This document shows positions 34,409 to 42,924 of a DNA stretch of 64,000 nt, piece after piece. The position numbers were made by a program, and so were the translations under genes. Below the pieces are notes generated by a model that was given only the letters and a program-made list of their open reading frames with translations, ran no database searches and was not told where the DNA came from. Where the stretch lies: positions 1 through 64,000 of the forward strand of contig JAKEEU010000040.1 in NCBI GenBank assembly GCA_022616415.1. The letters run 5' to 3'. Position 1 is the first letter of the stretch; every line of letters starts with the position of its first letter. This DNA is from Candidatus Zhuqueibacterota bacterium. Lineage in GTDB: Bacteria > Zhuqueibacterota > Zhuqueibacteria > Zhuqueibacterales > Zhuqueibacteraceae.

Positions 34409-34512
34409 TCTCATTCGACTCGTACTCGTATTCATGCTTGTACTCTTTCTCATACTCTTACTCGCTTTTAGTGATACTGAGCAGCGAGTAAGAGTACGAG
34501 TAGGAGTACGAG
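34409..34512. repeat. TACTC short-period repeat with a 12-bp stem, copy 1
   Basis: Pentamer-like CTCGTACTCGTA and CATACTCTTACTCGC runs turn back through an 18-base loop into GCGAGTAAGAGTACGAGTAGG. ACTCTTACTCGC (34454-34465) pairs perfectly with GCGAGTAAGAGT (34484-34495). A related element with the same stem lies at 52056-52140. Both sit between the stop of one minus-strand gene and the start of the next. Confidence 0.7.
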
Positions 34513-34522
34513 CAACCAGTCA

Positions 34523-36577
34523 CTACTTCACAAACAACGCTTTCTTCGCCGGAAAGACTTCGTTCCCGACTTCGAGACGGTAATAATAAGCGCCACTGGC
34601 AACGTTTCGCGCATCCCAAACGACGCTGTACGTGCCGGGCGTGTGCTGCTTGTCAACCAACGTGGCCACTTGTTGCCCGAGCGAGTTGTAGATTCGCAGC
34701 TTCACGTTATCGGAGGTTGAAACGTGATAGCGGATTTCCGTGGTCGGGTTGAACGGATTCGGATAGTTTTGCTCGATGATGAAGGATTTGGGAACACCCA
34801 GGCCCAAACCGGGACGTTCCGTAACCGCGGTGGGGAAAGTGACCTGTTTCACATAATCATAGCCACGGTGCGGGTTCGCGACATAAGGGAAAGACGTTCT
34901 CAACTGAACATCGTTTTTCTGCGGCCCGGCCGAGTAAGTGAGCACATCCAATAAATCTTGGGTAACCGGATTGCCGCCGGAAACGAAATCATCATACCAC
35001 AAGCCGACTGCCGCCAGCACGATGCCGCCCACCGCTTGCAGCTCGATGCGAGTTATATCATCTTCCAAACGGCGGCCGTTCGGGAAACCGTCCATGTTGG
35101 GAATGAACTCCAGGTTGGCGTTGCCATTGTAACGCGGATCGGTCAAACCCAAGACCGCCGCTTGCACCAGCCCTAACGAGCTGAAATCCGAACTATTGCG
35201 CGGGGTCGCCGGCACCGCCATATTCAACCGCAGCATGTCGCCCAAGGTTGGCAGGAAGTTGTGGATGAAGGGCTTGCCCTCGGCCAGAGGATTACCGCCT
35301 TTTCCAGTAGCTAATTGATAAGGTCGAAAGTTCGGCGCGCCGGTGTAGAAAATGGGCAGTATATCCACCGAACGCGGATTATTGTCTTGCAACAGAATGG
35401 AACCGAACGCTGCGTCACTCAGCGCCGTTCCCATTCGCGCCGATTCCGGCAAACCGAACAATCCGTCGGCGCCATTTCTGAAGTCGAAGCTACCCAATGA
35501 TTTGGTTTGAATCCGCAACGCCGATAAAGCCGGAACTGCGCCGCCAAATTTGCTGTCGTCCATGTACAATGCCAGCTCAGGATTGACAAAATATTTGGCA
35601 AATTCCAAATCCTGATAAGGCGTCAACGCATTCCAACGGTCCTTTTGGCCGATTGGAATGATGACTTCGTTGGTCAAGGGCATGCCGAGACGAGCGACTT
35701 GCACCCAATCTCCGGAATAGGTCGGCTTGGAGCCGTCGGTGTTGAGCGTCGTTACCTTTTGGCGGTTGGCAGTCGACCATACGCCGATCACGTAATCGGG
35801 ATCGAGAATGTTTTGCCGCATAGCAACTGTCTTGCTGTCTTTTTGCAGAGTAGAAATCGGAATCTGCAGCGCGATCGTACCGACGTTGAAACCGGCAACG
35901 CCGTCGCGTGGCGCATCGACGCCGGTGCCGTTGCGTTTGCGGGTCTGGCCGACATCAAAGGCGCCGCCCAGATCCACGAAGAAGGGGTCGTCGGTTGGGC
36001 CGCAAAAAACTTGTTCGCCTGTGGAAGCTGTGGCAATCGCTCCCGTCACGAGCGCGTCGTAGGTGGTGCCCAAGCCAACCACCGCATTTTCAATCGAGCG
36101 CGGCCCGATATTGGGCGGCGGGACGGTGCCATTGGTAACGATGGCCGTAAATCCGCCTCCCTTTACACTTCTCTCACAAGTGTAGGTGGTCTTCAGATTT
36201 TGTTTTCCCAGCCGGATATTGAAGAAAGTCGTGGGGTCTTCATTGGTTTGGGTAAAGGTGAAACGATAGATGATTTCTTCGCCCGGCCGGTTCGCATCGT
36301 TGTCGATGTGAATTTGGTAGCGGATGTTTTCCCCGAATGGAAAATAGTTCGGCCCGCCTTCGGGCAGCATCATGGGTATGTAACAAGCTATAATCGTTAC
36401 ATAGTTGGGGCGGTCCGGACTGACGAACGCATACACATCGGTGGGATCCGCCAGCGGATCGTTGGCGATCAGCGGCGCTTCGCGGTGGCTCGAGGCGTCA
36501 AGGTACCGCGATGGCGGCGTGAGAACTAACGCCGACACTGCCAGCAGCGTGGCCGCGAACAGAATAAATCTGCGCAT
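34523..36577 (-). CDS. Secreted DUF4331 protein with a type IX secretion sorting domain
   Basis: The 684-residue protein has a signal peptide (MRRFILFAATLLAVSALVLT), then DUF4331, which starts SSHREAPLIANDPLADPTDV with YVTIIACYIPMM. A C-terminal Por-secretion/FlgD-like sorting domain starts at about residue 597 with NYPNPFNPTTEIRY and ends in YYYRLEVGNEVFPAKKALFV. The sorting domain predicts export by a type IX system and cell-surface attachment or release. DUF4331 proteins are often found as secreted proteins of unknown role. No T9SS machinery genes are in the window. Confidence 0.9.
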   Translation of the reverse strand: MRRFILFAATLLAVSALVLTPPSRYLDASSHREAPLIANDPLADPTDVYAFVSPDRPNYVTIIACYIPMMLPEGGPNYFPFGENIRYQIHIDNDANRPGEEIIYRFTFTQTNEDPTTFFNIRLGKQNLKTTYTCERSVKGGGFTAIVTNGTVPPPNIGPRSIENAVVGLGTTYDALVTGAIATASTGEQVFCGPTDDPFFVDLGGAFDVGQTRKRNGTGVDAPRDGVAGFNVGTIALQIPISTLQKDSKTVAMRQNILDPDYVIGVWSTANRQKVTTLNTDGSKPTYSGDWVQVARLGMPLTNEVIIPIGQKDRWNALTPYQDLEFAKYFVNPELALYMDDSKFGGAVPALSALRIQTKSLGSFDFRNGADGLFGLPESARMGTALSDAAFGSILLQDNNPRSVDILPIFYTGAPNFRPYQLATGKGGNPLAEGKPFIHNFLPTLGDMLRLNMAVPATPRNSSDFSSLGLVQAAVLGLTDPRYNGNANLEFIPNMDGFPNGRRLEDDITRIELQAVGGIVLAAVGLWYDDFVSGGNPVTQDLLDVLTYSAGPQKNDVQLRTSFPYVANPHRGYDYVKQVTFPTAVTERPGLGLGVPKSFIIEQNYPNPFNPTTEIRYHVSTSDNVKLRIYNSLGQQVATLVDKQHTPGTYSVVWDARNVASGAYYYRLEVGNEVFPAKKALFVK

Positions 36578-36845
36578 AACTAACCTCTCCTTGAAAGTTA
36601 ATTGAAGTAATAAAGTTGATTGATATGCATTTGATGCATGACATTGAGAGTACGAACCGGCGCGACAATCGGATTTATTTTTCCGCGAAAAAGAATTCTT
36701 GCTTATGCCGGGAAGATTTTTTAACTTGTTTTATTCTAAAAATATGCGTTTATTCGCAAAATCGGCCCTCCAGGCGATCACGATCGCTCGAATATCCGTC
36801 ACTTTCGAATAAACCTGAGCCTGTATCGAAATCGGAGTCTGTTGC
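36578..36845. other. Divergent intergenic region
   Basis: It separates the divergent DUF4331 gene and the first Omp85 gene. It is AT-rich near 36600-36760 and probably holds both promoters, but I see no convincing -35/-10 pair and no other feature. Confidence 0.3.
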
Positions 36846-38093
36846 ATGCTTGGAAAACTTTTTTTCTCGCTTGGCTTGTTGTGCTTGCTCATCGCCCCGG
36901 CAACGGCGCAATTCAAAATCGCCCGCATTACCAACAGCATTGGATTTGACACGCCCAAAACGTTCACCCTTTACACCAATTCCCATTTCAACCGCGTCGA
37001 AGCCTTTTATTTGAATCTGGGAGTGAAAGCGCAGCCGCGCTTCTCGCAACAGCCGGATAAAGCTTCGACGTGGACTTTCTACGGGGACGCGGGTTATGGC
37101 TTTAAAAACGAAATGAAAAAACGCCCGCGCTGGACAGTCGGCTTACAAAAAGATTTTCAAATTCCCAACCGCCTGACCTTCGGCGCGGAATATTTTTATA
37201 AACTCGACACCAACGACCGTTGGATCGTCAGCGAATTCGAGAACTCGCTCGCCGGTATTTTTTTACACGAAGATTTCATGGATTTCTTCGGCAAAAAAGG
37301 CGTGCGCGCTTTCGCCGATTATCAGCTCGCGCAAGTTCATACCTTGCGCCTCGATGCTAGCGGCCATCGTTACGAGACGCTGCGGCGCAATTCGAATTGG
37401 AGCGTTTTCGGCGGCGACAAAGAATATCCGCCCAACCCTCGACCCGCGCTGCCCGGCGCCTTTGACCTCCAAAGCGGTGAAGAAATCTCAGTCAAAGTGA
37501 TTGGCGCGTTCGATTGGCGGGACAATCCGGTTTTCCCCAACCTCGGCTGGCAGGTGGAAGGATATTTTGAGCGCACGGCCAAAGATTTTGAGACGAATGG
37601 CCTATTTCTTACCATGAAGCGCTATCAGCCGACCTTCAGCGATCAAAAGCTGCTCGCCAAAATCATGGTCGGCAGCCGCAGCGGCAGTTTTGCCTATCAG
37701 CATCTGTTGACATTGGGCGGCCTCAGCAGCTTGCGCGGCTATCGCGAGAAAGAATTTGTCGGCAATCGCTTGCTATACGGCAATGTCACTTACCAGATCG
37801 GACAATCGGCGTTCGGCGGCTTGCTGCAACGCCTGCCGCTGCACTACATTCCGTTTTGGGAAACGCTCTCATTTGGTTTCTTCGCCGAAACCGGCTACGC
37901 CTGGATTGCCGATCCGAACGACTCCGACCTCGGACTCTTCGACTTCGGAAAATTTTCAATAGACGACTTGCGCAGCAATGTCGGCTTTTCTTTGCTCATG
38001 ACCGAGGGGCTGCTGCGCGTCGATTTCGCCAAGCGCACCGACCGCGGCCGCGACGATTGGCGGGTGACGTTTCGCATTTTGGATAAGTTCTAA
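36846..38093 (+). CDS. Omp85/BamA-type outer-membrane barrel protein, without POTRA
   Basis: The 415-residue protein has a signal peptide (MLGKLFFSLGLLCLLIAPAT). The rest looks like amphipathic strands, with the Omp85 barrel signature LRGYREKEFVGNRLLYGNVT (the conserved RGY/F loop) and the usual final FRILDKF. It is short for BamA and lacks a recognisable POTRA domain. Members of this group include single-domain barrels of unknown cargo. A second Omp85 gene with one POTRA domain starts about 135 bases downstream, so the two may work together. Confidence 0.8.
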   Translation: MLGKLFFSLGLLCLLIAPATAQFKIARITNSIGFDTPKTFTLYTNSHFNRVEAFYLNLGVKAQPRFSQQPDKASTWTFYGDAGYGFKNEMKKRPRWTVGLQKDFQIPNRLTFGAEYFYKLDTNDRWIVSEFENSLAGIFLHEDFMDFFGKKGVRAFADYQLAQVHTLRLDASGHRYETLRRNSNWSVFGGDKEYPPNPRPALPGAFDLQSGEEISVKVIGAFDWRDNPVFPNLGWQVEGYFERTAKDFETNGLFLTMKRYQPTFSDQKLLAKIMVGSRSGSFAYQHLLTLGGLSSLRGYREKEFVGNRLLYGNVTYQIGQSAFGGLLQRLPLHYIPFWETLSFGFFAETGYAWIADPNDSDLGLFDFGKFSIDDLRSNVGFSLLMTEGLLRVDFAKRTDRGRDDWRVTFRILDKF

Positions 38094-38228
38094 TTCGACT
38101 CAGGCCGGCTTCGTACCAGTAGCTTTTTGCCTCAAAATCGCCAACGAATAGAAACAACCCAATTGATAAAAAATTTTCTCATCCGGTGGTTGCTTTTTAT
38201 CCGTTGGAAATATTCTTCTTATTTGATC

Positions 38229-39635
38229 ATGCGATTCAATTTTCTCATTATCTGTTTTCTGCTGGTTGGCAGTGTGGAGGCGGCATGGACGCAATCCGAT
38301 ATCGGCGGGGTGCTAACCGGCGCCGTATCAACGCGAATCGCGAAAATTCTGGTTAGCGGCAATCGTTTCACCAAGACACAGGTTATTTTGCGCGAGATGC
38401 AGACGGAAGTGGGAGACACGGTCGATGTCGGCATTTTGCAGGAAGATCAGAAGCGGATTTACAATCTCGGCCTGTTCAACCGCGTCGAGATTGACTCGCT
38501 GCAGCAGCCCGAAGGCGTGCATCTTCTCGTCGGCGTCAGCGAGTATCCGTTGTATCCGTTTTACGTGCGGCCGTTTCTTATTCTGCATCGGAACGACAAC
38601 GATTGGAAAAAGCTTTCTTACGGCCTCGGCATCGCCCACCTCAATTTTCGCGGGCGCAATGAAAAAGCGATAATCTCCGCCTGGGCCGGTTATGATCCCG
38701 GCGTTGCCCTCGACTACTCCAATCCCTGGCTCTTCGGGTCAACCCAATTGCTGACGGGCTTCCGCTTCGCCATACAACGGGTGCGGGATTTGAGTTTTGC
38801 CAACATCGATTCGATCGTCGATCAAAGACGCATTGGCGGAAGCTGGAGCCTGGGTCGGCGCTTCGGTTTGTTCACTTATCTCAGCTTCAACGTCGGCTAC
38901 ACCGAGCTGAAATTCAATCCGGCGGTCAAGGAAGCGCTCGAGCCTTTGAACCACGAGCATTTACCGAGCGCCGGGCTGACTTTTATTTATGATAAGCGCG
39001 ATCTTTTCGAGTATCCGCGCTCCGGCGTGTTCGCGAAATTGTGGGCACAGCGCACGGGCTTCAATAGCCAACACGTCCATTTTTGGCGATATGGCGCGGA
39101 TCTGCGCGGCTATAAAAAAATTTACCGCGGCCTTTCGCTCGGCGCCCGTGTGATGACCAATCTGGCGCAAGAGGAGATTCCGTTTTATGAGCGCGTCTTT
39201 CTCGGCTACTCGACCCGGGTGCGCGGACATTTTAATCGAAACGAAAACGATGCAATTCAATCTCCAGCCGGTGCGCCGTTGGCCAACAAGACAACTCTTT
39301 TGAAAGACGAAGGCGAAAACCTGATTTTCTCCAGCATCGAGCTGCGTTTCCCTATTTTACCCTTGCGCTACTTTAGCGTGAATGATGGATCAGCGCTTGG
39401 GGGATACCTGCAAAATTTGAAATTCGGCCTCAGTGCCGGCATCTTTTTCGATTACGGCCGCGTCTGGTTTCAAAAATCTCCACTGGATCGCCCACGACAC
39501 GTTTTGCCTCCTCAACTCGGCTACGGCGCCGGTTTGCACATTCACCTGCCCTACATCAATTTATTGCGGTTGGAACTGGCTTTTGACGAAGAAGGCCGCA
39601 GCGAGAGGATAGTGGATATCGGAGTGGCGTTTTGA
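38229..39635 (+). CDS. Omp85-family barrel protein with one POTRA domain
   Basis: I place the start at ATG 38229, which begins a signal peptide (MRFNFLIICFLLVGSVEA). The open frame extends to a TTG at 38127 but shows no secretion signal there. A single POTRA-like domain (IAKILVSGNRFTKTQVILRE, LFNRVEI) lies at about residues 30-105. A 16-strand-type barrel follows, with the RGHFNRNENDAI loop and the end IVDIGVAF. It resembles TamA/BamA relatives with a short periplasmic part. The ribosome site is weak, in line with coupling to the upstream Omp85 gene. Confidence 0.8.
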   Translation: MRFNFLIICFLLVGSVEAAWTQSDIGGVLTGAVSTRIAKILVSGNRFTKTQVILREMQTEVGDTVDVGILQEDQKRIYNLGLFNRVEIDSLQQPEGVHLLVGVSEYPLYPFYVRPFLILHRNDNDWKKLSYGLGIAHLNFRGRNEKAIISAWAGYDPGVALDYSNPWLFGSTQLLTGFRFAIQRVRDLSFANIDSIVDQRRIGGSWSLGRRFGLFTYLSFNVGYTELKFNPAVKEALEPLNHEHLPSAGLTFIYDKRDLFEYPRSGVFAKLWAQRTGFNSQHVHFWRYGADLRGYKKIYRGLSLGARVMTNLAQEEIPFYERVFLGYSTRVRGHFNRNENDAIQSPAGAPLANKTTLLKDEGENLIFSSIELRFPILPLRYFSVNDGSALGGYLQNLKFGLSAGIFFDYGRVWFQKSPLDRPRHVLPPQLGYGAGLHIHLPYINLLRLELAFDEEGRSERIVDIGVAF

Positions 39636-39722
39636 GGATGGTTGCTGGTAGCTATTTCCTGGTTATTGCCTGATGCTGTTGACTGTGGACTGATAACTGA
39701 AAACTGTTAACTGACCACTGAA
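39636..39722. repeat. Short-period ACTG/AACTG repeat
   Basis: Runs such as GTTGACTGTGGACTGATAAC and ACTGAAAACTGTTAACTG fill the gap up to the rsmE start. It belongs to the general type of short-period intergenic elements also seen at 42825-42924, 34409-34512 and 52056-52140. Confidence 0.5.
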
Positions 39723-40502
39723 ATGCCTCGTCGCGAATTTTTCTACGCTCCGCCGGAAAATTTTACTGCCGACACCATCACGCTTGCCGGCGATGAGCAT
39801 GCCCATCTCGTTCGTGTTCTGCACCACAAAGCCGGCGACCGCGTGACCGTCGTCGATGGCGTCGGCGTGGCCGCCGAAAGTGAGATCAGCAAGATCGGCA
39901 AAACCGTTGTGCATTTGCGTATCATCAAAAAAATGCGGCGGCTCGGCGAGCCGTTTGTGCATCTCACCCTCGCGCAGGCCGTGCCTAAAGGTAATCGGTT
40001 CGATTGGGTAATCGAGAAAGCGACGGAGATCGGTGTGTCGGCGTTTATTCCGCTCCTATGCGAGCGCAGCGAATTCACGCCCGGCGCCGGCAAAAACGAG
40101 CGCTGGCGGCGATTGGCGCTGGCCGCGATGAAACAAAGCTGTCGCTCCGTTTGCCCGGCCATCAGCGAGCCGGTGATGTTTGGCGCATTATGCCGTCGCG
40201 CTTCGACGCTTCCGGAGGCGTTTTCGGCGGGACACTCCGGACGCCTTCGCGAGTTCGACTTTGTGTTACTGGCGCATGAAGGCGGTAGTGATCCACTGCC
40301 GCAACTGGCAACTCGCACACCGCAACCTCGTATCGGCTTGGTCATCATCGGGCCGGAAGGCGGCTTCTCCGAGAGCGAATTGCAAATCGCCCGCGAGGCG
40401 GGAATCATTTTTTTCGGCATGGGCCCCCGCCGCCTTCGCGCCGAGACGGCGGGATTGGCAGCGGCAACAAAAATTTTGAGCGCGTTCGGAGAGTTAAGCT
40501 GA
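39723..40502 (+). CDS. rsmE: 16S rRNA (uracil-1498-N3)-methyltransferase RsmE
   Basis: The 259-residue SPOUT-type methyltransferase has an N-terminal PUA-like domain (EHAHLVRVLHHKAGDRV). The knotted C-terminal domain carries KGNRFDWVIEKATEIGVSAF, QSCRSVCPAI, IIGPEGGFSESE and the SAM-binding GPRRLRAETAGLAAA. It modifies U1498 of 16S rRNA in the assembled 30S subunit. The segment between the two halves (about 160-190) is slightly longer than usual. Confidence 0.93.
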   Translation: MPRREFFYAPPENFTADTITLAGDEHAHLVRVLHHKAGDRVTVVDGVGVAAESEISKIGKTVVHLRIIKKMRRLGEPFVHLTLAQAVPKGNRFDWVIEKATEIGVSAFIPLLCERSEFTPGAGKNERWRRLALAAMKQSCRSVCPAISEPVMFGALCRRASTLPEAFSAGHSGRLREFDFVLLAHEGGSDPLPQLATRTPQPRIGLVIIGPEGGFSESELQIAREAGIIFFGMGPRRLRAETAGLAAATKILSAFGELS

Positions 40503-40529
40503 ATGATAAACTTTGTACGGAAGGGATTT

Positions 40530-40994
40530 TTATCGGAGCCAAAAGACCTTCACTTCGCCGGACTTTTCAACCGCATCGAATTCGTGATGGTCAGTGCTGA
40601 CGACCCGCGCATTTAAGTGTTTTGCCAAGCCCAAGGCGATTGAATCTGCCAAAGACATCTTGTGAGTAATTTTGAAATGTGCAGCTTGGCGCATAATATT
40701 TTGATCGATAGTTTCAACGATGGTGATCGGCAAAGCGTAGAGGTCGTTCAGCAACTCTTCCGCATCATCTAAAGAACCGGAACGAAGCGCGTCGTAATAT
40801 ACTTCGTAGATATTTATAGATGCCACATACAACGCCACCTCCCCTGACTCTGCGCGTTCAATTAGTTGCTCTGCCTTATCAGCGCCGATTTCATTGTTAA
40901 AAACCGTAATGAAAGCACAGGCGTCAAACACGAAATGCTCCACAGTGGTAGTGGCTTGAAACGCCGACGCTTCTATTGCTTGTTCAGTCATCAT
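40530..40994 (-). CDS. PIN-domain toxin (VapC-like RNase)
   Basis: The 154-residue protein has the PIN acidic set D24 (VFDACAF), E64 (NIYEVYYD), D117 (MSLADSIAL) and D135 (STDHHEFD), predicting a Mg-dependent RNase. About 20 residues precede the domain. Its start overlaps the upstream antitoxin stop by 4 bases (ATGA), the usual toxin-antitoxin coupling. Confidence 0.85.
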   Translation of the reverse strand: MMTEQAIEASAFQATTTVEHFVFDACAFITVFNNEIGADKAEQLIERAESGEVALYVASINIYEVYYDALRSGSLDDAEELLNDLYALPITIVETIDQNIMRQAAHFKITHKMSLADSIALGLAKHLNARVVSTDHHEFDAVEKSGEVKVFWLR

Positions 40995-41224
40995 CGCTCT
41001 AGGGCCTTTTCATTTTGCTTGCTGCGAGCAAATTCATCGCTTGAGCTAAGACGCCCGCGATATTTTCCCCTTACACTTTGTACGGATAGTGACTTGCGTC
41101 CAATAGCGTTTACATCCACTACCGTCACAATATAAATCAAGCCATCACGTCCTTCAATTGGCGCCAACGGGCGCAAGCAGCCCTTCTCGTATACAGCTTC
41201 GATAGTTCGGATTGCCGTGGTCAT
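40991..41224 (-). CDS. Antitoxin of the AF2212/DUF104-like family
   Basis: The 77-residue protein begins with the family pattern MTTAIRTIEAVYEKGCLRPL and continues APIEGRDGLIYIVTV, matching the short DUF104-type antitoxins that pair with PIN toxins. The C-terminal half is charged and probably wraps the toxin. It is the first gene of the two-gene operon. Confidence 0.8.
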   Translation of the reverse strand: MTTAIRTIEAVYEKGCLRPLAPIEGRDGLIYIVTVVDVNAIGRKSLSVQSVRGKYRGRLSSSDEFARSKQNEKALER

Positions 41225-41536
41225 ATTTTTTCTCCAGTTTGATTATGCCACCAACAGGTTGGTGGTTTTAACGATAAACATCTATTCGCGCTACCCACCC
41301 ATATTGATGAAAAATATACAATATTTACCAAAAAATCAAGCTTTCCATATCACTCGCCTGGTTCGAACCGGAAAATGCGGGAATGAAAGCCAACGCGCCG
41401 GGAACCGTCGAAACAACTTTTACGGCCAGCACATTGAGTGAGTCGAGCAGATAAACTTTTTCGTATCACTGTTTTTCGTTGCGGTTCTCTTTTCGTTGCG
41501 AGCAATTTTTAGGTGTAAAATTTATCGATACAGATA
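41225..41536. other. Intergenic region with a dispersed TTTCGTTGC repeat
   Basis: There is no convincing gene. At 41474-41499 lies TTTCGTTGCGGTTCTC followed by TTTTCGTTGC, a 26-base motif repeated at 50538-50564 (reverse) and 63681-63706. Confidence 0.45.
41474..41499 (+). repeat. TTTCGTTGC dispersed repeat, copy 1
   Basis: Two TTTCGTTGC units are separated by GGTTCTCT. The other two copies in this window differ from it by one or two bases. Confidence 0.65.
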
Positions 41537-42814
41537 TTACGTCGCCCACAGCGTTTCGAGTTTTTGTCGTGGCCGTGAAAGCAGCATAGTTGCACCGTCC
41601 ACGATGACTTCCGCCGGTCGCGGTCTCGCGTTATAATTTGAGGAAAGCGAAAAGCCGTACGCGCCGGCGGTCATCACGGCGAGAAGATCGCCGCGCTGCA
41701 TCGGCGGCAGCTCGCGATCTTTGGCGAGAAAATCGCCGGACTCACAAATCGGGCCGACGACGTCGCCGCTTTGCCATTCGCCTGGCCGTTGGATCACCGG
41801 AACGATTTGATGATAAGCGTTATACAAGCTGGGCCGGATCAAATCCGTCATGCCGGCATCCACCACGGCAAAAAATTTTCCGCGCGTGATTTTGGTGTAG
41901 AGCACTTGCGTGATTAAAATGCCGCAGCCGGCAACGAGCGCACGGCCCGGCTCAAAAATAACCGTGCAGTCTTTCGGCAAATCTCGCGTCAAGGCCGGCA
42001 GGAGTGTGTTGGCAATTTCCGCTGGCGGCAATGCCAAATCAGGCGCCGGCTCCGTATCAGCGGCGATCTTCATGGCCCGCTCATAAATGGCGCCGAGGCC
42101 GCCGCCGACGTCGATGTAATCGAGATGATTTCCGGCGGCGCGCGCTGCTTGCGCCAAATTCGCCAGCACCTCGCCGATTTTTGGGAACGGCCACAAGTCG
42201 GTAATTTGCGAGCCAAGGTGCGCGTGCAATCCCACCATCCGCACGTGGCGGGAATCTCTGATTTCCGCAAACAAGGCATGGGCGCGATTCAGCTCGATGC
42301 CGAATTTGTCCGCGGCGCGTCCGGTGGAAATATACGGATGGCCGTGAATGTCGATGTCCGGATTGAGCCGCAACGACACCGGCGCGATTTTTTTTCGCCG
42401 GCCGGCTAATTCGTTAATGACCGCCAATTCGGCTTCGGATTCGACGTTAAAGCCGCGAATGCCGGCCTCGATTCCGGCGATGATTTCGTCGTCGCGCTTG
42501 CCGACGCCGGCAAACACGATGCGCTGCGGTGGAATGCCGGCTTGCAATGCCAACTGCAGCTCCCCAACGGAAACCACATCCGCGCCGCAGCCAAGCTCGG
42601 CAAAGTCGCGCAGAATTTGGGGATTCGAATTGGCTTTGAGCGCAAAACAAATTTGGTGCGGCCATGGCGCGAAGGCTTGATCGATGCGCTGAAAATTCTC
42701 TCGGTAGGTGCGCCGGCTGTACAGATAAAGCGGTGTGCCGTGCTGGGCAGCAATCGCAGCGACGGGAAGCTCTTCACAAAAGAGTTGATTTTGACGATAG
42801 GTGAAATGATGCAT
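41537..42814 (-). CDS. lysA: Diaminopimelate decarboxylase
   Basis: This 425-residue fold-III PLP enzyme makes lysine from meso-diaminopimelate. The PLP lysine is K60 in CFALKANSNPQI. Other marks are HLGSQI, DVGGGLG, EPGRALVAGCG and the C-terminal CESGDFLAKDR with Cys as catalytic residue, then AGAYGFSLSSNYN. No other lysine biosynthesis gene is adjacent. The short-period repeat at 42825-42924 precedes it. Confidence 0.95.
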   Translation of the reverse strand: MHHFTYRQNQLFCEELPVAAIAAQHGTPLYLYSRRTYRENFQRIDQAFAPWPHQICFALKANSNPQILRDFAELGCGADVVSVGELQLALQAGIPPQRIVFAGVGKRDDEIIAGIEAGIRGFNVESEAELAVINELAGRRKKIAPVSLRLNPDIDIHGHPYISTGRAADKFGIELNRAHALFAEIRDSRHVRMVGLHAHLGSQITDLWPFPKIGEVLANLAQAARAAGNHLDYIDVGGGLGAIYERAMKIAADTEPAPDLALPPAEIANTLLPALTRDLPKDCTVIFEPGRALVAGCGILITQVLYTKITRGKFFAVVDAGMTDLIRPSLYNAYHQIVPVIQRPGEWQSGDVVGPICESGDFLAKDRELPPMQRGDLLAVMTAGAYGFSLSSNYNARPRPAEVIVDGATMLLSRPRQKLETLWAT

Positions 42815-42824
42815 AAAATAAGTT

Positions 42825-42924
42825 TGCCAGTTAGCCGGTTTGCCCGTTAGCTGGTTACTCAGTTGTTGAGATTTGCGAACAAAGATGAATAACTGGCCAA
42901 CAGGCTAACCAGCCAACCGGCTAA
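42825..42924. repeat. Inverted short-period repeat overlapping the rtcA stop
   Basis: GCCAGTTAGCCGGTTTGCCC and following GTTAGC units are mirrored by AACTGGCCAACAGGCTAACC and following units. The right arm forms the last codons (SRLAG) and stop of rtcA, so the repeat has extended into the gene end. Confidence 0.6.

Noticed and set aside
34409..34512. TACTC repeats and other short-period repeats as a CRISPR array
   Set aside because: The units are 5-12 bases, without constant spacers or cas genes.
41217..41441. Plus-strand frame of 74 codons starting at the antitoxin promoter side
   Set aside because: It overlaps the antitoxin start, has no ribosome site and no recognisable pattern.
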